From the NCBI RefSeq assembly GCF_026914265.1, contig NC_069133.1, positions 12,221,937-12,285,936 of the forward strand: a stretch of 64,000 nucleotides of DNA, in the 5' to 3' direction. A model generated the notes under the pieces. The model ran no database searches. It saw nothing but the letters and a program-made list of their open reading frames with translations, and was not told the DNA's origin. Position 1 is the first letter of the stretch. Each line of letters begins with the position of its first letter. The translations under genes and the position numbers were made by a program. Below, piece by piece: positions 25,301 to 35,400 of the stretch. Origin of the DNA: Mya arenaria. Its lineage: Eukaryota > Mollusca > Bivalvia > Myida > Myidae.

Positions 25301-27856
25301 GTTATGCAGCACAATTATTACTGCTCTTCTAAATATCTTCTCATTCATCATATCCCAGGATGCGATGGAGAGTTTCAATGACTGGGTCCAGCACTACCAC
25401 CACGGGAAGCCCACCAAACCGCCTGCACCTGCAGGGGGCTCGTTCACAGACAAGGTCGCGCACGAACACCGCCTCAAACAGTACGAGCAGGAGCATGATC
25501 GCTGGAGACACAACCTTCTAATGCAGACACAGGTAAAAAAAGGGACAGGCTTAAGTGTTGCCAATATATCTAAATGGCTTTAAACAGAGCCTTTAACATT
25601 TAATGCTCTTGTTGTAAAATTCAGAAAGGTTTAGCACTATTTAAAAGGACTCATAGATTGGCAAAAAGCAATATTTGAAATGAGTTCCTGGCCCGAATGC
25701 ATATATTACAAATCGTCTGTAGTAGTAAAAGACCATACAGGAAATGGTTATAATCGTAAAAAGCTTGTCTTTGGTAATGATGCGATTTGGTAAAAAAATA
25801 GAACATGCATTCGCATGACACAATTTTGTCACATGACAATACTCAAGGTACATGTGCTAAATTTTAAACTGGTTCCCAGTCATTGCTGATTAAGTTTGCT
25901 GGAATATTGTGTGTTTTTTTGGTTAATAGTTGATTATATTATTCAAGGGTTCTTAAAGTCAGTATGATTTATGAATTCAGGATTAAGATTATTGAACTTC
26001 AGACTACCTTTCACTTGTAAAGATTGTTTTTTACTGGGACATTTGCATCAAAAAACAGGAATGACTTTAAAATGAAAATAAACTTACTCTTGAAACAATT
26101 TCAGAAGGGGTCTAAGCCCCTTTAACAGCTTTAGGCATAAATCCCTCATACTAGAACAGTGCCACAACTTACCATTATCAACTCTTAGGACCACTGATAA
26201 TTGAATATTAAGTTTTATATTAATTTGATAGATAGTGCATTTTGGTACCAATCTATGAGAGTCTATTTTAATTGTGATAAAAAAGGGCTCTGTAGGTTTA
26301 CATATAATGAGTTTATATATTCATTTTATCAGAGAGTTTGTCATGCGTAAGGTGTTGGAAAGAGCTTCTGTTTTTCAAGCACAATGTAGACACTTATCGT
26401 TACCTGACTGATCTTCTGACTTGTTTTAGAGTACGAAGGAACACATATACAATGTGTTGTTGTTTGCTGATGGTGGCTGGATGGTGGACCAACCCCAGGT
26501 ATGTTAGTTTTCTACAGTGTTTATGGCATAGAAATAATGTTTTTGGATGGGATACACGTATCTTGGCTTTTTGTAGGTCCTTGTTTCTGCGGCTTGTTCA
26601 TGTAAGGTTTCATTATCATATCAATAATGGTATACTTGTACATTTAGATAATATCCATAACAACCTCTTTGTGCCCGCATAAGGATGATTTTTATTTTGA
26701 TAAAAAGCAAAGTGGTAATAAAAAGTAAATTTGTGTGTGTATCATTTAAAACAATCATTTATCTTCGAAAAACCAAAAAAATAAAATTTGTACATATTGT
26801 CTGTTGTTTACATTTTGCATCCCAAATGTCAGCTGCATCATGTAGTAATTTGACCTCCATACAACCCGTTTTTGACCATGACCTTTACAACTATACTTCA
26901 CAACAAAAGTTTGTGCATACATATGGGCTTTTAGAGAACATGGCAAATAAAATTGCCTATTGGCCTCCAATAACTACCATACATAATTGTGAAGAATTGC
27001 ACCTTCAAAACTTACAAGACATGACATCATAATTTAGTTCATGCAGTAAACCAAATTATGGTTTAAGTCAGAACATAAATACTTGTGTCAACTCTTAATC
27101 ACTGAAAAAAAGTTGCAAGTTGCAAACTGTTTAAAAAAAAGTATTCCAAGTAATTTACAAATTCTTAGAATGTAAAATATATGTAGAAATTAAGTAATTT
27201 AATATAAGAATTCCCCCCCCCCCCAAATAAATAAATAAAAAAATAATAAAGATATTAATGTAATAATTACATAACAATATTCAGGAGAAAGATGAGGAGG
27301 ACATGTCAGATGACCAGGCCATAGATACAGCCATAGATCCCCAGCGTGTGGAGCAGATGCAGCGCCTTCGGGGCCTCGTGTTGCCCGGCCTTACCGTCCT
27401 GCTCCACTCCGTGCTACACTCAAGTGAACAGTTTGAGGAATGTGTTCGCCTTGCTGACATATTAGCCTCTGAACAACACACTCTGTATAAGGTAACTTTT
27501 TTAATCAGGGAAATGAATGTGTATGCCTTGCGGACATCTTAGCCTCTGAACAACACGCACTTTATAAGGTGACTTTTTCGATCAAGGAAATGAATATGTA
27601 AGCTTTATGGACATCTTAGCCATTGAACAACACGCCCTGTATAAGGTAACTTTTTTCCTCACGGCAATAAATGTGTTATTTCCCTAATCTAGTAACCTCC
27701 TCTACAATATATTTTTTGTATTTCATCATTTGCATATTCTGTTTTTTGCAGGTGTTCCAGAAAGCGGAGTTACAGCGTCTGTTACAGCTGATCCGGGACT
27801 CATCCCTCCAGCTGCTGGACCAAGGTCGAGGGCCACTGGGATATGAACAAAGCTGA
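7298..27856 (+). CDS. NUP107: Nucleoporin Nup107, complete gene model, 25 coding exons, 957 aa
   Basis: Scaffold subunit of the Nup107-160 (Y) complex of the nuclear pore; binds Nup133. Exons: 7298-7300, 7590-7636, 8478-8593, 9382-9462, 9871-9971, 10626-10691, 11464-11527, 12102-12258, 13506-13728, 14272-14363, 15195-15273, 15712-15825, 18193-18369, 18899-19104, 20103-20215, 20702-20814, 21693-21828, 22860-23026, 23408-23510, 23974-24062, 24550-24621, 25359-25532, 26430-26498, 27285-27491, 27752-27856. All are GT-AG and phases close exactly (2874 nt). Residues 1-159 are polar and probably disordered; 160-957 form the Nup84/Nup107 alpha-solenoid. Diagnostic motifs: [23 protein letters not shown] (~342), [13 protein letters not shown] (~389), [18 protein letters not shown] block in exon 19, [10 protein letters not shown] (exon 22), C-terminus [11 protein letters not shown]. 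Vertebrate proteins are near 925 aa. The one-codon first exon is the least certain part. Confidence 0.93.
7637..8477 (+). other. NUP107 intron 2, nothing recognised
   Basis: AT-rich intron (gtaaat…tcttcag). No repeat or ORF with support on either strand. Confidence 0.5.
8640..8760 (-). mobile_element. tRNA-derived SINE-like fragment, antisense in NUP107 intron 3
   Basis: Read on the minus strand it has an A-box-like 'tagcctagtggtcaagtg' and, about 30 bases later, a B-box-like 'ggttcaatttcc', the spacing of a pol III tRNA promoter. No intact tRNA cloverleaf is apparent. The rest of intron 3 (to 9381) contains a small inverted word pair around 9200-9300 (ccctgctatgtaaaa / gcattttaccagtgtaggg) and little else. 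Confidence 0.55.
9705..9840. repeat. Dispersed repeat, copy 1 (NUP107 intron 4)
   Basis: Shares 'attccattcagc…ttggtcagct…aggcca' and 'agattctagtcttaaa…tccaatctaag'-type words with 14525-14665 in intron 10. The two copies are about 130 bases and clearly homologous but diverged. Confidence 0.6.
10360..10510 (+). mobile_element. tRNA-derived SINE-like fragment (NUP107 intron 5)
   Basis: 'ttggttgtccagttagagca' (A-box-like) is followed by 'ccaggttcaattctcagc' (B-box-like GGTTCAATTCT). Then comes 'ggtggtcaccaagccggaca', a tail word that also occurs in reverse complement at 31339-31352. The combination looks like one invertebrate SINE family with a conserved central segment. Confidence 0.6.
10692..11463 (+). 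other. NUP107 intron 6, nothing recognised
   Basis: AT-rich intron (gtaggt…ctcag). No supported repeat, ORF or RNA gene seen. Introns 9, 11, 13, 15, 17 and 18 (13729-14271, 15274-15711, 18370-18898, 20216-20701, 21829-22859, 23027-23407) are similarly featureless. Confidence 0.45.
11905..12080. repeat. Short dispersed repeat piece (NUP107 intron 7)
   Basis: 'attatggacaccagtacagg' 'tttctctact' recurs as 'aatgtggacaccagtacttg' 'tttctactct' at 39757-39784, downstream of a tRNA-like B box there. This is therefore probably the tail of a SINE. Confidence 0.4.
12667..13176. mobile_element. MITE with CAGGCTTTCAAG inverted ends and 6-bp target duplication (NUP107 intron 8)
   Basis: The left end caggctttcaagcg and right end …cacttgaaagcctg are inverse complements over 12 bases. 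The word tatggt sits directly outside both ends (12661-12666 and 13177-13182). The interior (510 bp) is non-coding and has sub-terminal inverted/direct words 'ccctactttttc' and 'cctacttttt' clustered at both ends. There is no transposase. Confidence 0.8.
14510..14670. repeat. Dispersed repeat, copy 2 (NUP107 intron 10)
   Basis: Second copy of the repeat at 9705-9840: 'attccattcagcttgttggt' 'cagctaaacatacaggcca', then 'tttctaatcttaaatttaag' 'tccaatctaag'. Bracketed by 'ggccagtattcaatactga' and 'attgaatattgccca'. Confidence 0.6.
15875..16965. mobile_element. Inverted-end element filled with ~148-bp tandem repeats (NUP107 intron 12)
   Basis: The ends are inverted: 'tatacgcctgaag' at 15875 against 'cttcgggcgtata' ending at 16965. 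Between them about six units of roughly 148 bp begin 'gttagcaattccgtgtccgg' (near 15943, 16092, 16250, 16391, 16540, 16693, 16837). Each contains 'ttttcaaataacttaatac'-type and 'aaggatgtgtcgcgcgcaat' words. Two unit types alternate (an 'accatgggggtgc' type and a 'catgcttt' type), so the array grew by duplication of higher-order multimers. Three units contain poly-G runs of 7-10. No ORF. Confidence 0.7.
17271..18092. mobile_element. MITE with CAGGGTTCGAA inverted ends and 5-bp target duplication (NUP107 intron 12)
   Basis: The ends are 'cagggttcgaatttaac' and '…aaattcgaaccctg'. The pentamer attac lies outside each end (17266-17270 and 18093-18097). Sub-terminal words 'actcgcaaa…ttttgcgagtg' recur several times in both orientations near both ends (17300-17340 and 17995-18075), giving strong foldback potential. 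822 bp, no transposase. The CAGGG termini recall hAT-type transposons, but those usually make 8-bp duplications, so I leave the class open. Confidence 0.8.
19536..19940. mobile_element. MITE with CAGGGCTTCCATTAA inverted ends and 6-bp target duplication (NUP107 intron 14)
   Basis: 'cagggcttccattaa' at the left and 'ttaatggaagccctg' at the right are exact inverse complements over 15 bases. attgaa flanks both sides (19530-19535 and 19941-19946). The interior repeats 'ggaagtt'/'aacttcc' words near each end. 405 bp, non-coding. Confidence 0.85.
20845..21515. repeat. Dispersed element carrying a 21-bp minisatellite expansion (NUP107 intron 16)
   Basis: The flank 'aagggtgctgcaccctgtcc' 'tttttcagtagcacc' and the end 'ttggctaaaaccctatg' match the element in intron 21 (24767-25144). 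Here the internal 'gcagcaccctgtcccttttc' motif (21-bp unit) is amplified to roughly 17 near-identical copies between 21140 and 21490. Because 21 is a multiple of 3, both strands stay open over the array (LQHPVPF in plus, AAEKGQG in minus), which creates spurious ORFs. Confidence 0.8.
24767..25144. mobile_element. Unexpanded sister copy of the 20845-21515 element (NUP107 intron 21)
   Basis: The ends are 'ctaggggttttgct' and 'gactaaaaccctag' (inverted), flanked by taca on both sides. The interior shares 'ggtgctgcaccctgtccttt' 'ttcagtagcac' and 'catccttctgccttcat' with intron 16, but it has only one or two 'caccctgtcccttttc' units. Confidence 0.7.
25533..26429 (+). other. NUP107 intron 22; its right half is duplicated at 38250-38412
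   Basis: No gene or element recognised. The last ~200 bases ('gcattttggtacca…gagagtc…gttggaaagagc') reappear, diverged, immediately before the NUP107 pseudogene, which defines the left limit of that duplication. Confidence 0.6.
27437..27668 (+). repeat. NUP107: Tandem triplication of the NUP107 exon 24 tail with its splice donor
   Basis: A ~77-bp unit starts at 27438 (inside exon 24), 27515 and 27592. Each unit holds a version of the coding words for '[13 protein letters not shown]' followed by a donor: gtaact (27492), gtgact, gtaact. Units 2 and 3 still read without stops in the exon frame (…[14 protein letters not shown], …[13 protein letters not shown]). They lie in intron 24, and the 77-bp spacing is not a multiple of 3, so use of a downstream donor would change the frame. 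Confidence 0.85.
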
Positions 27857-28260
27857 GACTTGCATCTTTGAATATAACAGCAAATAATAGATTGGCCATT
27901 GTTCTAAAGACTCGCTCTGAATTGATTAGAAGATCATGTGCTTAAAAGTGTGAAATGTGAATAAAAAGTCTGACTATGGGCAAATTGGTTGAGTTTTCAA
28001 AGCATAAGTACAGGACATGCTTGTTTAAAAATTGACCAAGTAATTTTTGCCTGCAAATGTTAAGCAGCATGAGTTTATTTGTATATACGAAGATGTCTGA
28101 TTTTTGCTTCGCTTTTAAGTTTGTATGAGGCCTAATCGAAAAATGTCAAAACTATGTATCAACTGTGGTTTATTTCTCTTTGGATATTTTGTAAAAGGGA
28201 AGGGGGATCAAACCCATGTTTTTCAATGTCAACAACATGAACAATAAAAAGATGAAACTA
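27857..28260 (+). promoter_or_regulatory. NUP107: NUP107 3' UTR with AATAAA signal
   Basis: AATAAA at 27960-27965, about 104 bases after the stop, is the likely poly(A) signal. A second 'aacaataaaaag' lies near 28240. This stretch is also recognisable, diverged, after the pseudogene at 40640-40800. Confidence 0.6.
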
Positions 28261-31200
28261 TTCATTTGTTTCCCTCCATTGTGGTGGAGAATACAATACA
28301 TATTTGAGGCTTTTTGTCCTATCTTTTTCACCTGTTGAATTTATTAACGTTAGTCCTGTTTGAACCACACCATCTGAAAGTCAATGTCGCTGTACAAGGT
28401 CAAGTTTGAGGTTTTCAATTAGTTTTGGCCAGATATTTTCTACACACATATAAAGTTTAAGTGAAATATTGTTCACATATTGAACTCAAGAATGCGACAT
28501 GTAACTTCAACGTATCAATGTCAAGTTCACAATTTAAAGATCTTTTATAATATTTTATCTTCTGATCAAATTCTTAAATACTTTTATGGAAACATACTTT
28601 GTCATCTGTACCATTTCATAAAGAAAGTCATGCACTATTCTATGTTTTAATACTGAGCATGTTTTTTGTCCATTCAGTATCTCCTATATCCATTAGAACT
28701 TTGGATCAAATGTTTTACTCGGTAAGGCGATGTGCAGAACCAATGTTAGAAACTTGGCATGTCAAGTTTAAGGGAGCAATACTAGATCATGGTTTTAAGC
28801 ATTTATTTTGTGTCAATAATATATACCAATTTAACATCGGTTGCATGTTCTACTGATAACGTGCATTAGCCATGAAAGCGCCATGGCATGTTAAAGCTGC
28901 TTTACAAAAACAGAAAATAATTTAAATCATATGTATCGCTCAGACTGTACCTGAATCTTAGTTGTATCAATGAAGGTTTTATTAAACTGCTTTACAGCCA
29001 CCTTAGTCCCACCTCAGATGGGTCAGTGTCAAGGTCGCACTACCAGACCAAGAGGTTCAGCATGCATTTTGTGTGTGTAGCTCGTTTTATTTGATGTAGG
29101 CGTGTTCACACCGTAATATTAATTGCACTAACTCAAACTTTTGAACGTTCTGTCTTCTTAGAGAGCCCAATTGCTAGAAAAAGGAAGAGGATCAATTTTT
29201 ATTAATTGCAAATAAGACTGATATGACTAGGGCAATTTATTTCTCTATTAAGATTGGTGAAATTCGCTGAAACGTATATTACTTAAAGGTTAATAGCTTC
29301 AAAGCAAAAGTTGCAATATGGGACCCATTTAAACATTGCTATTGTGTTAGGGATTAAACAATGTCAATCTTGACCATTAAATAATGTTTTATTATAATGC
29401 GTTTGATATATTGAGCGTATTAACATTTTTTACCATATTTGATATGAACTAGATACAAAATGCTCAAGATAGAGAGCGGAAACAGTTAATTTGGTCAAGT
29501 TGACAATGTATGGGCCATAACTCGGCTGTTACGAATGTGATCTAGTTTATATATTGTTTTGGAATTTCCCTCATTACCATTGTCGCCAAGTTTGCTAAGG
29601 ATAGGTAAAAAATGCTCGAATAACAGAGGACAAATTTAATTTTATCAAATTTAGATCATTGAAGGGCCATAACTCCAGAGTGATGAAATGTGTGATCTTG
29701 ATGTTGATCTAATCTCATATCAAATGCTTTAACTTCGGGGTTCATAATGCCAGCATTTCAAACTCAGTCGAGATGCCAATTAACAGTTGAACCAAGTTTG
29801 ATAAAAAATATATAATGAATGCTCATGATAGGTTGTGACAAAGTGAATTTGGTCAAATTTGACAATTCAAGGTCACTAACTCTGGAGTTTAATAGTGCCA
29901 TTTGATTGTTTATCGAACTCAGTCAAGTTATAATACTTATAAACATTAAAACTGAGTATTGTAAAACATACATAACAATTGCTTAGCCTTAAATTAGATA
30001 ATGCACATGGACACGTAAAGCCGCTGACGAAGACGAGCGAGAGTTTTGTTGTACCTATCAAAATGAACCCCCTTATACGTGTTATAGTATACATTCATGG
30101 ATATGGAAAAATTGTTATTTTAGTGTGCAATAGATTTACTAAATTTGGGATGAACATAGGCTCTAAAAATCTACAAAATGAACCAGTAATCATTTTCTTA
30201 AATGTTCCAATTTAACCTCAAAACTGGCAATCTGCACTCGGAAAACAATAACAATACATTTCGTTCACCAAAACATGGTATCGGATGAGATTTACACGAA
30301 AGAGAACGATATAAAGTTTTGAAAGAATAAAGTGCATCAAGTGACTCAGTAAGCCAAGAGTAAGGACGTGCATTGTTTTCACGAGATATTTTAATATATT
30401 AATGATTTTCATCAAAAGCAAGCGTCATTGTTAACAAGCATTGCATCCTGTTTTGTCGGAAATTGTTTTTGGACGGCGAGAACAGGCGGTGGTATACAGC
30501 AATATGCGAATAGGCGCACACGAGTTGAACGACAATGTACAAGTTAGTTACGAGTTTTGTGTGCGAAATCTGTGGACTGGGATAATTTTTACACAATTTG
30601 AAACTATCGTCGTACCCGACAATACACGCGTCGACTTCATGCGACATCTGTTTGACATCCGCTCGGCAAATGGTGAGTTTCAACTCGCGATAACGCCTTA
30701 TAGTCGTGACTGTGTGGCAGGGCATACTATTAGTGGCACACATACATACCTTAATATGATATGAAGTGATTTGAATACGATACGTTTATATAATCTGTAA
30801 CTTACTTTTGTAATGCCTTTATCCTAAGTTATCTAAATGTTTACAATGTATTCATGATGAAACTATGCATTAATTCGGAATTACATAGTGTTAAACAAAT
30901 GGCTGATATTGATGGTAACGTTCGGCAATAACCCGATCGACAGGCAACATGTTTCCACTTTTTTTAACCTTAATTTGCCTCTAAGGATCGAGTTTATACG
31001 TCGACATAGCATCATATTCTTTCGGGCTATATATATAATTGACCCGCTTATATGATAAGCGCTTGGTACCAAAACAATCGGATTTGCAATCAAACTGGTT
31101 ACTAACGGAGTCCGGGGCAATTTTTACTGTTTTGTATTATTAAACTTTATTGGTGACAGCATTATCTTATTTGTACACTTGACATAATATTTTTATCAGT

Positions 31201-31290
31201 TTAGTTTACTTTAAACTTTTTTTTATTTTACGACGATAGTGAAACAAGTTATTACTATATTAATCACTCTCGTTGGCACGATTTTACGCG
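28260..31290. repeat. Duplicated flank (unit 1) of the NUP107-receptor block, with degenerate internal repeats
   Basis: No gene supported. At 29260-29950 a ~190-bp motif recurs loosely ('agggccataactc', 'gataggtaaaaaatgctcga', 'gtcaaatttgaca'). The segment 30440-30760 is a repeat-like block ('ttggacggcgagaacaggcg') whose diverged copies lie at 41430-41700 and 46470-46590. 'catgttttttgtccattcag' 'tatctcctat' (28660) and 'gggagcaatactagatcatg' (28772) match 45010-45160. Thus the whole stretch has counterparts at 40850-42960 and 44640-46750. Confidence 0.65.
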
Positions 31291-31294
31291 TCTT

Positions 31295-31395
31295 GTGTAT
31301 AGGGGGAAACCAGAGTACCCGGAGGAAACCCACTTGTCCGGCTTGGTGACCAGAAACCAAACTCACAATAAATACTATAATTTTATTAGATTGGT
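31295..31395 (-). mobile_element. SINE tail fragment in the 3' flank of receptor gene A
   Basis: Reverse complement of 'gtttctggtcaccaagccgg' 'acaagtgggtttcctccggg' 'tactctggtttccccc'. The first half matches 10445-10470 in NUP107 intron 5. It also overlaps the likely poly(A) signal of gene A (AATAAA on the minus strand, about 31382-31387). Confidence 0.55.
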
Positions 31396-31457
31396 ATAGT
31401 ATAAATAAAACATAAAACGAGCGCAACAGTGTCTGTTAAAACGTAAACAAGTCATAT

Positions 31458-32448
31458 TCAATGGAGATGGTCATAGCAGTCGTCGGATTTGTTGGCCTCG
31501 GTATTTTTATGGAAATCTACAGTGTTATACTCTTCTCTCCCTCGTCCAAGAGTATTATAAGTGTCATCATGAAGTATTTTTACGTGGGCATTGGTTTCTC
31601 CCTTCAAGTCAACAATGTTATAGTCTTCTGTCTCATGATGGAGTGTATTGTAAGTCTCATCTGAATGCAATGCTGTGTTTGGAACGTTGTCTCGGTGCAA
31701 GTTGACGGTATTGTAGTCTTCTTTATTGGTTGACAGTGTATTATAAACGTCATCATTTGCCTCATTTATAGTCACTTGTGATGTTTTATTCCCACCAAAG
31801 TTGGCAACAGAGTAATCATCACGCCTTTCAATGGTATTGTACTCGCTGCCAGGATGCAAGTGTAGGTTACTTATACTTGTTGTATTGTACTCATCAGTAT
31901 CTTCGTGAAGATAATCATAATCATTTTGTTGAACCAGTTTTGTAGAGTCCTTGAAACAAGCGATGCCATATTCGTTTGTTGTTAGTCCTTGAGTGGTACG
32001 TTGCGAATCACATGCAGTACGAGCCCGTATCTTTTTCTTACCGTCTGTCGCCATGGAATCATTCCCTTTGCCTTTACGGATGTGTTTCTTGAATCGACTA
32101 TACACTCTATTTGCTTGCTCGGACTCCTGCTGACGCCGGTGTTTGTCATCTTGGTTAGCCGAAGCTGTTCCGTTATTTTCTGTTTGAATGTCGTTTTCAA
32201 TAGCACCATTTTGACCATGTTTATGTTGACTGCTGTTGTCTGGAAATGCCGTATTTGTTTTCGCATTGATATGATGTTCTGACCCATTTCCATGAAATTG
32301 GCTATTGTCTTCTCCATTATCATAATGCGCATTATCATTGGTAGACAATGCAGGTAAAGAAATCGATATGTCTCCATTTGTGACCCCGTATGCTGCATTA
32401 TTATGCGCTTGCGTATCTTTTGTAGGTGGTCGACAGATCATACCTCTC
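31458..32448 (-). other. Single-exon cytoplasmic tail of receptor A: 31-residue ITAM-like tandem repeats
   Basis: In the last exon the Tyr-to-Tyr distances are exactly 10, 21, 10, 21, 10 residues, i.e. a 31-residue (93-nt) period. Every module has an acidic residue before the first Tyr (DDVY, DETY, DDTY) and EDY/EEY before the second. The first half of the tail is polar and Asn/Asp/His-rich with a basic patch (FKKHIRKGKG). The 3' end reads CYDHLH-stop. Confidence 0.8.
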
Positions 32449-35400
32449 CTTAAATACGAAAATAATTGTTGTGGATACGATACACATAACAATGTTGATG
32501 ACTGATTGCTCCTAAGCACACCATACATTCACCGTATGGAGATCCAGATTCGGTTTGCTTTACTACAAGGGCAGGGGCTACATCGTCTAAGCCCCCATAA
32601 AACCACCGTGTAGGTGGTATTTTATATGACGTGGTTTAAACGTTGCGTTATTGTAAATGATCCCGAATGAGAATATAAAAATACATTGTGGACGAATGTT
32701 GACCATTTGTGAAGACTCGTGAAATTAAGCTATAAATTTGGGTATACTTTTATTATCTCCGTGTAATACCTTCGCATGAATATCAGGCCAATGATAACAA
32801 CAGCTAAAGCGACAGAGACACCCACACCGACAGCCACGCCTATCACCATTTTCGAATCTGAAATATAAAATGCAAAACCAAGAATGTGGACTTATTCTTA
32901 TTTAGCGTGAATTGTTACATTGTATTTGAAGTTTATATTCTTTATTACTTCAATGCACATTTAAAAGAAAGGTAACAATGTTTACAAGGGACACGATTTC
33001 TCATTTATTTGAATTCGACTGTAAACACTTTATTTGACAAGAACCGCGCTCAAGTCCGTTTTTTGAAATTATAAATTAGTATTCGTGTCCATTTTGGAAA
33101 GACATTTGTAAGTGGGGCTTGGCCCTATAGCTACCACTTTTACATACACTCTGTTTAAAGGCATAAGGCTTATGTCTAACAAACACTGAACGAGAGACAC
33201 AACAAGTGCAAAAAATCAACTCACTATCAACCGTTGGTACGTTTATAAAATATTACCAGATTGTTTTGCCTTAGACTGACTGTTGTCTTGCCGAGTAACA
33301 TTCTCCGTTTTCGTAAAGTTGCAAACTAAAATAGAAAAAGCAATCGTCATGCTTTTTCTGAATCCCACTATGGATATACTCAAGTACTAAGAGCAATGTT
33401 TTCTGAATACCACTACGGATATACTCAAGTACTAAGAGCAATGTTTTCTGAATCCCACTACGGATATACTCAAGTACTAAGAGCAATGTTTTCTGAATCC
33501 CACTACGGATATACTCAAGTACTAAGAGCAATGTTTTCTGAATCCCACTATGGATATACTCAAGTACTAAGAGCAATATTTTCTGAATCCCACTATGGAT
33601 ATACTCAAGTACTAAGAGCAATGTTTTCTGAATCCCACTATGGATATACTCAAGTACTAAGAGCAATATTTTATGAATCCCACTATGGATATACTCAAGT
33701 ACTAAGAGCAATGTTTTCTGAATCCCACTACGGATATACTCAAGTACTAAGAGCAATGTTTTCTGAATCCCACTACGGATATACTCAAGTACTAAGAGCA
33801 ATATTTTCTGAATCCCACTACGGATATACTCAAGTACTAAGAGCAATGTTTTCTGAATTCCACTATGGATATACTCGAGTACTAAGAGCAATGTTTTCTG
33901 AATCCCACTATGGATATACTCAAGTACTAAGAGCAATGTTTTCTGAATCCCACTATGGATTTACTCAAGTACTAAGAGCAATGTTTTCTGAATCCCACTA
34001 TGGATATACTCAAGTACTAAGAGCAATATTTTATGAATCCCACTATGGATATACTCAAGTACTAAGAGCAATGTTTTCTGAATCCCACTATGGATTTACT
34101 CAAGTACTAAGAGCAATGTTTTCTGAATCCCACTACGGATATACTCAAGTACTAAGAGCAATGTTTTCTGAATCCCACTACGGATATACTCAAGTACTAA
34201 GAGCAATGTTTTCTGAATCCCACTATGGATATACTCGAGTACTAAGAGCAATGTTTTCTGAATCCCACTATGGATATACTCAAGTACTAAGAGCAATGTT
34301 TTCTGAATCCCACTATGGATATACTCAAGTACTAAGAGCAATGTTTTCTGAATCCCACTATGGATATACTCAAGTACTAAGAGCAATGTTTTGCTTTTAT
34401 CAAATTATTTCCAGTGTTAAATGGTTTTATAATTTATACCCAGGTTAATAAAGTCACCAATTATTACCTGACATATGATGCGATGAATGGTCTGTAAAAT
34501 TGCCTAGAAAGTAAATTAACTTATTAAATAGGACCTAGTCGTAATACAAATGAACACAAAAAGAGCATACAATTATTATTTATTATTTCTATAATTTCAT
34601 GGAAAAATAAAGCTTTTTCTCGTCAATAAGGAAGTTTTCTGTTAATTTCGACTTTGTTTATGATTTCCAGTGGTTTATAGATATCTATCAAGGAAATTAA
34701 AATGCTATTTCACAGTTTTAAACTGTAAACAAATCAATTACGTATTTTAACTGTTAAGAATATGTACTCCGTCCTGCTATACAAATCAAATACCAGTGCG
34801 CAAAGGACTAGGACACAATATCAATAACGTCATTTCCATAATGACGTTACGCACGTAAACAGATAAGCGCGCTGTACTTGTAAACACAGTTACTTTTAAT
34901 ACATCTTTCAGGCATGCAGTAAAAGGAAAAAAACAAATATCTTTGTTTCAGTTAAAAACGCAATTAAATCTACCCAGTGAACACCATAAGAGACTATTTT
35001 ACTCGTGGTTGCATCGTTCGTGAAATATATTACGATCTTATACTGAAACAAACAATTATCCTCTATATCATTTCGTAAATGCAGTAAATTTCTTACCAAA
35101 ACTACACAGTGAAGACATATTTTGATAACAACTCGTAGTTCGTGTAAACTTCCCGTCTGTGTTTATGAATCCACAGTTGTAAATTTGGGTTCCTTCACCT
35201 GGCAGGTCTGACTTTGCTTGAAATACAGGTAATAAATCATCAGATTGCATTGCCCCTTTCGATGTATTCTATGTGTTAAAGGGGACTCCTTCATAGGTCT
35301 TATGCCGGCAGCGATATTTTTCAAACTGGGTCATTTTACTTACTTCTAAGAAATAAAAGTCCAAACAGCAACTCGCAGATATATATTTGTAAATTCGCCC

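Noticed and set aside
30441..30764. 107-aa plus-strand ORF downstream of NUP107 as a possible gene
   Set aside because: Diverged copies at 41430-41700 and 46470-46590 do not keep the frame, and the sequence looks like a 'ggcgaacaggcg'-type dispersed repeat; no splice or homology support.
31461..32282. Plus-strand ORFs over the receptor A tail exon
   Set aside because: Shadows of the minus-strand tail exon, which has splice signals, paralogues and conserved tyrosine spacing.
31458..32448. Classical ITIM motifs in the receptor tails
   Set aside because: The -2 position before each Tyr is acidic (D/E) and not I/V/L/S, so the ITIM consensus is not met; the paired spacing fits ITAM better.
33345..34390. 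CRISPR-like array
   Set aside because: The repeats are directly contiguous with no unique spacers, and the genome is animal.
33396..34448. 350-aa plus-strand ORF of 15-residue repeats
   Set aside because: It is the 45-bp minisatellite read in frame; the opposite strand is equally open, and it lies within an intron of receptor A.
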